Assembly: GCF_000941055.1 (NCBI RefSeq) | Contig: NZ_CP007202.1 | Coordinates: forward strand, 1,856,001-1,920,000 | Source of the DNA: Siansivirga zeaxanthinifaciens CC-SAMT-1 | GTDB lineage: Bacteria > Bacteroidota > Bacteroidia > Flavobacteriales > Flavobacteriaceae | Length of the DNA stretch: 64,000 nt | Direction of reading: 5' to 3' | Shown: one piece after another, positions 25,389 to 32,440 of the stretch | Numbering within the stretch: the stretch's first letter is position 1 | How the letters are laid out: every line of letters starts with the position of its first letter | Position numbers and translations under genes: made by a program | The notes under the pieces: model-generated | Told to the model about the DNA's origin: nothing | What the model saw: only the letters and a program-made list of their open reading frames with translations | The model's database searches: none

Positions 25389-26771
25389 ATGACACAAGTA
25401 AAGAGTTTAGTAGAAAAAGGACAAAATAAGACGTTAATTCCAATGGTTATTTTAACAGTGTTATTCTTCATTTTCGGATTTGTAACTTGGCTTAACGGTC
25501 CGTTAATTCCTTTTTTTAAGCTGGCTTGTGAGTTAACAGAATCGCAATCGTATTTTGTAACCTTTGCTTTCTACATTGCTTATTTTGTAATGGCAATTCC
25601 TTCGTCTTGGGTTATAGAAAAAGTTGGTTATAAAAACGGACTCTCCTTAGGGCTTGTAGTTATTGCTTTTGGGGCGTTTATGTTTTATCCAGCAGCAGGA
25701 GTCAGAACCTACATATTATTTTTATTAGCGCTATTTGTAATGGGCACAGGATTGGCTATTTTACAAACAGCTGCCAATCCATATGTTGTTGTTATAGGTC
25801 CCCGAGAAAGTGCAGCAGCACGTATAAGTGTATTGGGTATTGCTAATAAACTGGCCGGGTTTTTAGCACCTTTAGCTTTAACCGCTTTGGTGTTATCTAA
25901 TATGTCCGACTATACAGCCGATAAAATAGCGTTAATGGATTCTGCAACAAAAAACGAAGCGCTTAACGCTTTAGCACTACAGTTGCAATCGCCATATATA
26001 TACATGGGCTTGGTAATTCTTGCTTTGGCCGTGTTTTTAAAATTTTCGCCTTTACCAGAAATTAATCTAGATGAGGATGGCCATGTAGAACATTTAAATC
26101 TATTTAAACAAATTAAAGGGGTGTTAAAACATCCGCAATTGGTTTTAGGAGTAATAACACTGTTAATGTATGTTGCTGCCGAAGTTTTGGCAGGCGATTC
26201 TATTGGAGGTTTTGGTAAACAGTTGGGTGTTTATGGAAAAAACGGCGATTTTTATTTAAAATTAACCTCTTTTACAATGACTTTTATGGTTATTGGATAT
26301 GTACTCGGAATTGTATTAATCCCTAAATATGTGTCGCAGGTATTGGCTTTAAAATTTTCTGGGATATTAGGTATCTTGCTTACGTTGTTAATTGTAGCTC
26401 TGCCTTCAACGATTATGGTGCCACTACCAGCTTTACCCCAACTACCATTGGTTATCATTTTAGTTGCACTTCTGGGATTAGCAAATGCGCTCTGCTGGCC
26501 TGCAATTTGGCCAATGGCTTTAGAGGAACTGGGCGGATATACTAAAATAGGAGGCGCCCTGCTTATTATGGCCATTATTGGAGGTGCCATTTTGCCTCTA
26601 ATTTATGGAGCTTTAGCAGATGCCATTAATATGTCGAATGCCGCAGAAGGTATTTCTGAAACAGCAAAGAGTGGTAACCAAATCGCGTATTTAATTTTAT
26701 TACCTGCTTACGCCATGATTAGTTTTTACGCCTTCAAAGGATACGCTTACAGAAGTTGGTCTAAGAATTAG
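25389..26771 (+). CDS. Sugar MFS transporter, FucP/GluP family
   Basis: The 460-residue protein has twelve predicted membrane segments. Family motifs include FFIFGFVTWLNGPLIPFF in TM1, TGLAILQTAANPYVVVIG, and GLANALCWPAIWPMALEELG in TM10. The family moves L-fucose, glucose, galactose or uronates with protons across the inner membrane. It is followed by kdgF and the kdgK-kdgA genes on the same strand, so I infer that it imports unsaturated uronate monomers. The substrate is not shown by the sequence itself. Confidence 0.88.
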   Translation: MTQVKSLVEKGQNKTLIPMVILTVLFFIFGFVTWLNGPLIPFFKLACELTESQSYFVTFAFYIAYFVMAIPSSWVIEKVGYKNGLSLGLVVIAFGAFMFYPAAGVRTYILFLLALFVMGTGLAILQTAANPYVVVIGPRESAAARISVLGIANKLAGFLAPLALTALVLSNMSDYTADKIALMDSATKNEALNALALQLQSPYIYMGLVILALAVFLKFSPLPEINLDEDGHVEHLNLFKQIKGVLKHPQLVLGVITLLMYVAAEVLAGDSIGGFGKQLGVYGKNGDFYLKLTSFTMTFMVIGYVLGIVLIPKYVSQVLALKFSGILGILLTLLIVALPSTIMVPLPALPQLPLVIILVALLGLANALCWPAIWPMALEELGGYTKIGGALLIMAIIGGAILPLIYGALADAINMSNAAEGISETAKSGNQIAYLILLPAYAMISFYAFKGYAYRSWSKN

Positions 26772-26962
26772 TTTTTTTAAATTTCTGAAAGTCTAATAAA
26801 ATTCATCAGTGTAAACAATATAATTTTAAAAAAAGAAGCGCTAGTATTTGATACACATGCGTTGTTAGTTTTTAAATAAATATTTAATTAGGGTTTAATA
26901 ATTTAATACATTCCCTTAATTTTAGTGATTTTAAAATTCATAGTTTATAAATAAATATAGAA

Positions 26963-27310
26963 ATGGCGAATTTCGGTACGAGTCGTGTTTTTTTGATAGG
27001 AGATGAGATGCCTTGGGAAGATTTAGGCGGCGGTATAAAAAGAAAAATTATGGCTTATGATGAGCGAATTATGTTGGTAAACGTTCATTTTGAAGCTGGA
27101 GGTGTGGGAACCATGCATAATCATCACCATTCACAAGTAACTTATGTGGCAAGTGGTGTTTTTGAGTTTACAGTGGGCGATGAAATAAAAACCGTAAAAG
27201 AAGGCGATAGTTTATATATTCCACCACATATTATGCACGGTACGGTTTGCAAAGAATCAGGAGTTTTAATAGATGTTTTTAGTCCGCTACGCGTAGATTT
27301 TATGCAATAA
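26963..27310 (+). CDS. kdgF: Cupin protein KdgF (unsaturated uronate linearising)
   Basis: This 115-residue single cupin has the metal ligands expected for KdgF: H52 and H54 in MHNHHHSQ, Q58, and H92 in PPHIMHGT. Other fitting segments are GGGIKRKIMAYDERIMLVNV and a start resembling known KdgF proteins (GDEMPWEDLGGG). KdgF speeds ring opening of the 4,5-unsaturated uronates made by polysaccharide lyases. Its stop codon abuts the stop codon of the convergent lacI-type gene. About 190 bases separate it from the transporter. Confidence 0.88.
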   Translation: MANFGTSRVFLIGDEMPWEDLGGGIKRKIMAYDERIMLVNVHFEAGGVGTMHNHHHSQVTYVASGVFEFTVGDEIKTVKEGDSLYIPPHIMHGTVCKESGVLIDVFSPLRVDFMQ

Positions 27311-28342
27311 TTAAGATGGTTTTCTGTTAGAAGATTCTCTAACAATAAGCTCTGCATTTAAAATATATTTATTCAAGGTTTGCTTTATTCCCGGATTTTT
27401 TACCCGTTCTAAAAAGGTAAGGGCCGCTTGTTTTCCAATGTTATCACTGTGTTGATTAATACTGGTAATGCTGGGCGTTGTCATGGCTGTAAAGGGTTCG
27501 TTTCCAAAACCAACCAAAGCAATATCTTCAGGAACTTTAATATTATTTTCGTTTAACACCTGAAGCGCGCCCAAAGCAGCATAATCTGCCGATATGTAAA
27601 CGGCATCGGGACGGTTTTCAAGAGCAAGCAGCTGAAGCATCTTTTCTCGACCGTCTTCAATAGTTAAACTACTTTCCAATAAAAGTTCGTTTTCTAGGGG
27701 TAAATGGTGTTTTTTAACAGCATCAATATAACCTTTAATTCGGTTGTTAAAAATACGCGTATGTCGGTAACCACCAATGTGAGCAATTCGCTTACAACCT
27801 TGGTCTATTAAATGTTCTATAATTAAATGGCTGCTATCGTAATCATTAATGCCAATATAATCTACATTTAAATCGTTTTCACCGCGATCAAATAAAATTA
27901 AAGGAATGCCTTTAGACTTAATTTTTTCGTAATACTGTAAATTAATGGTTTCGTTCGCCATCGAAGCGATAATGCCATCCACCTGTGTAAAAAGCAAAGC
28001 ATCAATATTACTGCATTCCTTTTTATACGATTCGTTAGATTGCGTAATAATAATGTTATAACCCTTCTTATTTAAAACTTCTTCTATATTTTGAATAACC
28101 GATGAGAAAAAATTACTGTTTGTTCGAGGCACAATAACACCCACTAAATTACTTTTCCCTTTACGTAGAGCCGAAGCCAATAAATTAGGTTGGTAATTTA
28201 AATTCTTTGCAATTTGTTTAACAGCCTCTTTCGTTTTTTCACTAATGCGAGAATCGTCGTTTAAAGCCTTGGAAACAGCTGCAGGCGAAATATTTAAAAC
28301 ATTTGCAATGTCTTTTATGGTCGTTTTTTTTTTGTTACTCAA
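27311..28342 (-). CDS. LacI family transcriptional repressor
   Basis: The 343-residue protein has the LacI DNA-binding head TIKDIANVLNISPAAVSKALN with hinge NYQPNLLASALRKGKSN, then a periplasmic-binding-like sensor (LVGVIVPRTNSNFFSSVIQN, DGIIASMANE, LILFDRG, AALGALQVLNENNIKVPEDIALVGFGN). It is divergent from kdgK and convergent with kdgF. Two dyads between it and kdgK are the likely operators. It probably represses the kdg genes and itself until a KDG-type pathway intermediate appears; the ligand is inferred. Confidence 0.9.
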   Translation of the reverse strand: MSNKKKTTIKDIANVLNISPAAVSKALNDDSRISEKTKEAVKQIAKNLNYQPNLLASALRKGKSNLVGVIVPRTNSNFFSSVIQNIEEVLNKKGYNIIITQSNESYKKECSNIDALLFTQVDGIIASMANETINLQYYEKIKSKGIPLILFDRGENDLNVDYIGINDYDSSHLIIEHLIDQGCKRIAHIGGYRHTRIFNNRIKGYIDAVKKHHLPLENELLLESSLTIEDGREKMLQLLALENRPDAVYISADYAALGALQVLNENNIKVPEDIALVGFGNEPFTAMTTPSITSINQHSDNIGKQAALTFLERVKNPGIKQTLNKYILNAELIVRESSNRKPS

Positions 28343-28358
28343 TTTTTTTTATATTTGC

Positions 28359-28378
28359 TTGCTTAATCGTTTAAGCAA
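28359..28378. promoter_or_regulatory. Candidate LacI-type operator 1
   Basis: TTGCTTAATCGTTTAAGCAA is a 20-bp dyad with 8-bp perfect arms (TTGCTTAA / TTAAGCAA) and a TCGT centre. The central CG and even symmetry fit LacI-family operators. It lies 16 bases from the start of the lacI gene and so could block its own transcription. Confidence 0.7.
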
Positions 28379-28438
28379 AAATACTGTTTTAGTTATTAAT
28401 TACAAATATCAGGATTAAAATATTATTTTTTAAACAGT

Positions 28439-28453
28439 GCTTAATCGATTAAC
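28439..28453. promoter_or_regulatory. Candidate LacI-type operator 2
   Basis: GCTTAATCGATTAAC contains the perfect 12-bp palindrome TTAATCGATTAA and shares GCTTAATCG with operator 1. It ends 38 bases before the kdgK ATG. The centres of the two sites are about 78 bp apart, suitable for a looped repressor. Confidence 0.65.
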
Positions 28454-28491
28454 TAAATATAAAAAGATAACTAATTAATTTAAAAAAAAAC

Positions 28492-29538
28492 ATGAGTAGA
28501 GTAGTAACATTTGGTGAGATCATGCTTCGTTTAGCACCTCAAGGATTTTTAAGATTTTCTCAAGCCGATAATTTTGATGTTGTTTATGGTGGTGGAGAAT
28601 CAAACGTAGCAGTTTCATTGGCTAATTATGGTATTTCTGTTGATTTTGTAACACGTTTACCAAAAAATGATATTGGCGAGTGTGCCATGATGGAAATGCG
28701 CAAACGTGGTGTAGGTGTCGATAAAATTGTTTGGGGTGGAGAACGTCTAGGTATTTATTTCTTGGAAACTGGTGCGGTTTCAAGAGGTAGTAAAGTGGTT
28801 TACGACAGAGCATATTCATCTATGTCTACAATACAATCTGGTATGGTGGATTGGGATGCTGTTTTTGAAGGTGTAGAGTGGTTTCACTGGACAGGCATTA
28901 CACCAGCAATCTCTCAAAGTTCTGCAGATGTTTGTTTAGAGGCTGTTAAAGTTGCAAGTGCAAAAGGCATTACTATTTCTACAGATTTAAATTATAGAGC
29001 TAAACTTTGGAAATATTGTGATGCTTCACATAGAGAAAAAATAATGACAGAATTAACATCTTACTGTGATGTTGTTTTAGGTAATGAAGAAGATGCAGAA
29101 ATGCACTTTGGAATTAAACCTGAAGGTGCAGCGGTTCAAACGCATGGGCATGATGTAAAAGCAGAGGCTTTCTTATCTGTTTGTCAGCAAATGATGAAAA
29201 AATTCCCTAAAGCTAAAAAAGTTATTACAACTTTAAGAGGGTCTATTTCTGCTTCTCACAACACTTGGGCTGGCGTTTTATACGATGGTAAGCAAATGTT
29301 ACAAACCCGTCAATACCAAATTACAGATATCGTAGATCGCGTTGGTGGTGGCGATTCTTTCATGGGTGGTTTAATTTATGGTTTATTAACATATCCAGAT
29401 AACGACCAAAACGCTTTAGATTTTGCGGTTGCTGCATCTTGTTTAAAACACACAATTAAAGGTGATGCCAACTTAGTAACTGTAGAAGAGGTAACAAAAT
29501 TAATGGGTGGCGACGCTTCAGGTAGAGTTGCTCGATAA
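28492..29538 (+). CDS. kdgK: 2-keto-3-deoxygluconate kinase (PfkB family)
   Basis: The 348-residue PfkB-type sugar kinase starts VVTFGEIMLRLAPQGFLRF. It contains GGGESNVAVSLANYG and the catalytic DRVGGGDSFMGGLIYG, whose aspartate is the base. Context with kdgA and kdgF makes 2-keto-3-deoxygluconate the probable substrate, giving KDPG in the cytoplasm. It is downstream of two LacI-type dyads and is followed by kdgA after 91 bases that can form a hairpin. Confidence 0.9.
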   Translation: MSRVVTFGEIMLRLAPQGFLRFSQADNFDVVYGGGESNVAVSLANYGISVDFVTRLPKNDIGECAMMEMRKRGVGVDKIVWGGERLGIYFLETGAVSRGSKVVYDRAYSSMSTIQSGMVDWDAVFEGVEWFHWTGITPAISQSSADVCLEAVKVASAKGITISTDLNYRAKLWKYCDASHREKIMTELTSYCDVVLGNEEDAEMHFGIKPEGAAVQTHGHDVKAEAFLSVCQQMMKKFPKAKKVITTLRGSISASHNTWAGVLYDGKQMLQTRQYQITDIVDRVGGGDSFMGGLIYGLLTYPDNDQNALDFAVAASCLKHTIKGDANLVTVEEVTKLMGGDASGRVAR

Positions 29539-29554
29539 GAATTAAAGGTTTAAA

Positions 29555-29595
29555 TGTTTAACTGTGTAATCGTTCAATCGGTAAACAGTTAAACA
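29555..29595 (+). other. Hairpin between kdgK and kdgA
   Basis: TGTTTAACTGT and ACAGTTAAACA form a perfect 11-bp stem with a 19-base loop. No T-tract follows, so it is not a classic terminator. The loop contains TAATCGTTCAA, similar to the LacI-type dyads. It may be an mRNA processing or stabilising element, or an operator arrangement. Confidence 0.55.
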
Positions 29596-29629
29596 AATAA
29601 ACTATTCAACAAATAAACATTTATATAAA

Positions 29630-30298
29630 ATGGCACAATTTTCAAGATTAGAAGTAGCTCAAGCGATGAAAGAAACTGGGATGATTCCTTTATTTTTTCA
29701 TAGTGATATAGAATTAAGTAAAAAAGTTTTAAAAGCTTGTTACGATGGTGGTGCTCGTTTAATGGAATTTACAGCTCGTGGTGATTTTGCTCACGAAGTT
29801 TTTGGCGAATTAACTAAATACGCTATTAAAGAACTTCCGGGTATGATTATGGGTGTTGGTTCTGTAACCGATGGTGCTGCAGCCTCTTTATACATGGCTT
29901 TAGGTGCAAACTTTATTGTAACTCCAGTTTTAAGAGAAGATATCGCTATTGCTTGTAACCGTAAAAAAGTATTATGGTCTCCAGGCTGCGGTACTTTAAC
30001 CGAAATAGCAAGAGCCGAAGAATTAGGTTGTGAAATCGTTAAATTATTCCCTGGGGATATTTACGGACCTCAATTTGTAAAAGGAATTAAAGGGCCTCAA
30101 CCATGGACAAGCATTATGCCAACAGGTGGTGTTTCTCCAACCGAGGAAAACCTAAAAGGATGGTTTGATGCAGGTGTAACTTGCGTTGGTATGGGATCTC
30201 AATTAATTTCTAAAGATATTATTGCAAATAAAGATTATGCTAAATTAGAGCAGGACGTAAGAAATGCTTTAGCCATTGTAAAAGCTGTTAGAAAATAG
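29630..30298 (+). CDS. kdgA: KDPG / KHG aldolase
   Basis: The 222-residue class I aldolase has LMEFTARGD with the catalytic glutamate region, LWSPGCGTLTEIARAEELG, the Schiff-base lysine in IVKLFPGDIYGP and MPTGGVSPTEENLKGWFDAG. It splits 2-keto-3-deoxy-6-phosphogluconate into pyruvate and glyceraldehyde 3-phosphate. It completes, with kdgF and kdgK, most of a uronate catabolic route. The reductase that makes KDG (a DEHU/KduD-type enzyme) is absent from this window. Confidence 0.93.
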   Translation: MAQFSRLEVAQAMKETGMIPLFFHSDIELSKKVLKACYDGGARLMEFTARGDFAHEVFGELTKYAIKELPGMIMGVGSVTDGAAASLYMALGANFIVTPVLREDIAIACNRKKVLWSPGCGTLTEIARAEELGCEIVKLFPGDIYGPQFVKGIKGPQPWTSIMPTGGVSPTEENLKGWFDAGVTCVGMGSQLISKDIIANKDYAKLEQDVRNALAIVKAVRK

Positions 30299-30324
30299 TT
30301 TTTAACTTTATTAATAAATCAATA

Positions 30325-30353
30325 AAAAGCCGAACAATTTTGTTCGGCTTTTT
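30325..30353 (+). terminator. Intrinsic terminator after kdgA
   Basis: AGCCGAACAA / TTGTTCGGCT forms a perfect stem with a short loop, flanked by A and T tracts, 27 bases after the kdgA stop. Confidence 0.88.
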
Positions 30354-30425
30354 TAATTATAGTTAGTTTTTATTAATGGATAATATCTTTTGATAATTTT
30401 AACGTCTCTTTAAAATCAAAAATTC

Positions 30426-30433
30426 TACTTTTG
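30426..30433 (+). promoter_or_regulatory. -7 box for trxB
   Basis: TACTTTTG matches TAnnTTTG and lies 21 bases before the trxB ATG. No ideal -33 TTG is visible. Confidence 0.5.
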
Positions 30434-30454
30434 TAAAGATTAAATTAAATAACT

Positions 30455-31435
30455 ATGTCAGAAACAATTGAAAAAGTAAAATGCCTCATAATAGGATCGG
30501 GTCCTGCAGGGTACACTGCAGCAATTTATGCAGCTAGAGCCAATATGAATCCAGTATTGTATCAAGGTACACAACCAGGCGGTCAGTTAACAACTACCAA
30601 CGAAGTTGAAAACTTTCCAGGGTATCCAACAGGAGTTACTGGACCAGAAATGATGATGGAGTTGCAAAAACAAGCCGAACGTTTTGAAGCCGATATTAGA
30701 CATGGATGGATTACTAAAGTAGATTTTTCGGGTGATATTCATAAAGTTTGGGTTAATGATGAGAAAGAAATTCATTGTGAAACCGTTATCATATCTACAG
30801 GAGCATCGGCTAAGTATTTAGGTTTAGATTCTGAACAAAAATATTTAAAATTAGGTGGAGGCGTTTCTGCCTGTGCCGTTTGTGATGGGTTTTTCTACAG
30901 AAATCAAGAAGTTGTTATTGTGGGAGCAGGAGATTCTGCCTGTGAAGAAGCACATTACTTATCTAAGCTTTGTAAAAAAGTAACGATGCTTGTTAGAAAA
31001 GACGAGTTTAGAGCCTCTAAAATTATGGCCGATCGTGTTAAAAAAACACCAAACATTGAAATATTATTTAATACCGAAACCGATGAGGTTCTTGGTGATG
31101 GTCAAGTCGTAAATGCTGTTAGAGTATTTAACAACAAAACCAAAGAAAAACATGAAATTCTAGCAACAGGATTTTTTGTGGCGATTGGGCACAAACCAAA
31201 CACCGACATTTTTAAAGACTTTTTAGAGTTAGATGAAACTGGTTATATTATAAATAAACCCGGTACTGCTAAAACAAATATTCCAGGGGTGTTTGTATCT
31301 GGCGATGCTGCCGATCATGTTTACAGACAAGCGATTACAGCTGCAGGAACTGGTTGTATGGCTGCATTAGATGCCGAACGCTATTTAGCTTCTAAAGATG
31401 CTAATTTCGAGGTGTCTACATCAACTTATAATTAA
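30455..31435 (+). CDS. trxB: Thioredoxin-disulfide reductase
   Basis: The 326-residue flavoprotein has the FAD-binding GSGPAGYTAAIYAARA, the redox-active CAVCDG, the NADPH-binding VGAGDSACEEAHYLS and the C-terminal FAD motif GVFVSGDAADHVYRQAITAAGTG (read as SGDAADHVYRQAITAAGTG). It reduces thioredoxin with NADPH. It has its own promoter and terminator and is not part of the kdg unit. Confidence 0.96.
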   Translation: MSETIEKVKCLIIGSGPAGYTAAIYAARANMNPVLYQGTQPGGQLTTTNEVENFPGYPTGVTGPEMMMELQKQAERFEADIRHGWITKVDFSGDIHKVWVNDEKEIHCETVIISTGASAKYLGLDSEQKYLKLGGGVSACAVCDGFFYRNQEVVIVGAGDSACEEAHYLSKLCKKVTMLVRKDEFRASKIMADRVKKTPNIEILFNTETDEVLGDGQVVNAVRVFNNKTKEKHEILATGFFVAIGHKPNTDIFKDFLELDETGYIINKPGTAKTNIPGVFVSGDAADHVYRQAITAAGTGCMAALDAERYLASKDANFEVSTSTYN

Positions 31436-31456
31436 AAGAAACCTATTAAATAAATT

Positions 31457-31486
31457 AAAGCCGAAGTGTATGCTCCGGCTTTTTTT
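31457..31486 (+). terminator. Intrinsic terminator after trxB
   Basis: AAAGCCG / CGGCTTT forms the stem, with a partly paired 12-base loop and a T-tract, about 20 bases after the stop codon. Confidence 0.75.
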
Positions 31487-31565
31487 ATGTTATTACTCAA
31501 AAATTGATTTTATTTTTTTTGATTTTATTGAAAATGTTATTTCTTTGGGCTTCAAAAAAATTAAA

Positions 31566-31640
31566 CGGGATGTGGCGCAGTCCGGTTAGCGTACACGGCT
31601 GGGGGCCGTGTGGTCGCAGGTTCAAATCCTGTCATCCCGA
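31566..31640 (+). tRNA. tRNA-Pro (anticodon GGG)
   Basis: The 75-base cloverleaf has acceptor stem CGGGATG / CATCCCG, anticodon stem CACGG / CCGTG with loop CTGGGGG (anticodon 31601-31603) and T-arm GCAGG TTCAAAT CCTGT. CCA is not encoded. It reads CCC and CCT codons. The integrase remnant about 300 bases downstream suggests the gene served as an integration site. Confidence 0.95.
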
Positions 31641-31754
31641 CGAAATGGGTATTAAAGGACATTGTTAAAAATTTAATTATATGATTTTCAATTGTTTAAA
31701 TTTTGTTTGATATCATTTGATTCGCTTTAAAACCATTGTTTAGGTGTCTTAATT

Positions 31755-31854
31755 GGTGTCCTATTTTTATTAAAAATAATGCCTAAATTGCTTAAAATCA
31801 AGTGGTTTTTTTATAGGCTAGATAGTTCTAAATTAATAAATAGGTGTCCTATTT
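31755..31854 (+). repeat. Direct repeat GGTGTCCTATTT, two copies
   Basis: GGTGTCCTATTT occurs at 31755-31766 and 31843-31854, both just upstream of the integrase remnant. Short repeats here could be arm-binding or att-related sites of the lost element. The purpose is inferred from position only. Confidence 0.45.
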
Positions 31855-31946
31855 CCACGGCATTAAGGTTAATTACGAGTTTTTTGACGTAATACATATA
31901 TTGATTTGGCTTTCGTTTAAAAGGATTGTTTAACTTAAACGGAAGA

Positions 31947-32070
31947 AATGAAGACTTCGACAACATTTAGTATCCTTTTTTGGATAAAAAAAACATTTAG
32001 GACTAAAGATAACTATGTGCCTATTTATGTTAGGATCACTTTTGATGGTAAGCGTGCTATTCAGTTTTAA
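31947..32070 (+). pseudogene. Truncated, frameshifted tyrosine integrase N-terminus
   Basis: The bases encode MKTSTTFSIL, then after skipping one T of a seven-T run FWIKKTFRTKDNYVPIYVRI and TFDGKRAIQF, and then TAA. This is the start of the arm-binding domain of Bacteroidota tyrosine recombinases (typically MKxxxTFxILFWIKKxxxxxxxxPIYxRITxxGKR). Read without the shift the frame stops within 18 codons. The catalytic domain is missing entirely. It is debris of a mobile element next to tRNA-Pro(GGG). Confidence 0.75.
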
Positions 32071-32111
32071 TGCTTTTTGCCTAATGAGTAAAGATAAAAG
32101 AATTTAAAAAA

Positions 32112-32171
32112 TGTGTATTATAATAAACAATTAAGCTTGTTTTGCTATATTTGTGTATTATAATAAACAAT
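32112..32171 (+). promoter_or_regulatory. hipBA operator: 20-bp direct repeat
   Basis: TGTGTATTATAATAAACAAT occurs perfectly at 32112-32131 and 32152-32171, 40 bp apart start to start, about four helical turns. Each copy contains the palindrome TATTATAATA. The second copy overlaps the -7 box and leader of hipB, so HipB bound there would shut off its own operon. Confidence 0.75.
32146..32153 (+). promoter_or_regulatory. -7 box for hipBA
   Basis: TATATTTG matches TAnnTTTG and lies 21 bases before the hipB ATG, between and touching the two operator copies. No TTG at the usual -33 distance is seen. Confidence 0.6.
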
Positions 32172-32174
32172 AAA

Positions 32175-32438
32175 ATGATTGATGCTGTTACAATAAAAGA
32201 TGTCAAGTTACAATTAGGAGAGCTTTGCAAGAAGAAAAGACAAAGTTACGAAATGTCTCAAGAAGATCTTGCAGAAGCATTGGATATCTCACGATATACA
32301 ATTCAAAAATTTGAGAACGGAAAAAACGCAACATTAGATACCGTATTAAAAATTGCAAACCATTTCGATTTACTAAACAATTTATATCAAGCCTTAAAGG
32401 ATATTGAAAAGTCTAACGATATAAACTCATTATATTAA
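32175..32438 (+). CDS. hipB: HipB-like antitoxin, XRE helix-turn-helix protein
   Basis: The 87-residue protein starts at MIDAVTIKDV. An upstream ATG at 32142 would overlap the -7 box and is unlikely. The HTH is clear: LGELCKKKRQSYEMSQEDLA followed by LDISRYTIQKFENGKNATLD. HipB proteins bind the operator as dimers and hold HipA inactive. It lies two bases before hipA and just behind a repeated operator. Confidence 0.85.
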   Translation: MIDAVTIKDVKLQLGELCKKKRQSYEMSQEDLAEALDISRYTIQKFENGKNATLDTVLKIANHFDLLNNLYQALKDIEKSNDINSLY

Positions 32439-32440
32439 AG

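Noticed and set aside
25103..25471. 122-residue minus-strand open frame overlapping the sugar transporter start
   Set aside because: Low-complexity, AT-driven composition, no family resemblance, and it overlaps a clear membrane protein gene on the other strand by 83 bases.
31398..31589. 63-residue plus-strand frame across the trxB end and into tRNA-Pro(GGG)
   Set aside because: It covers a terminator and half of a tRNA and has no protein-like features.
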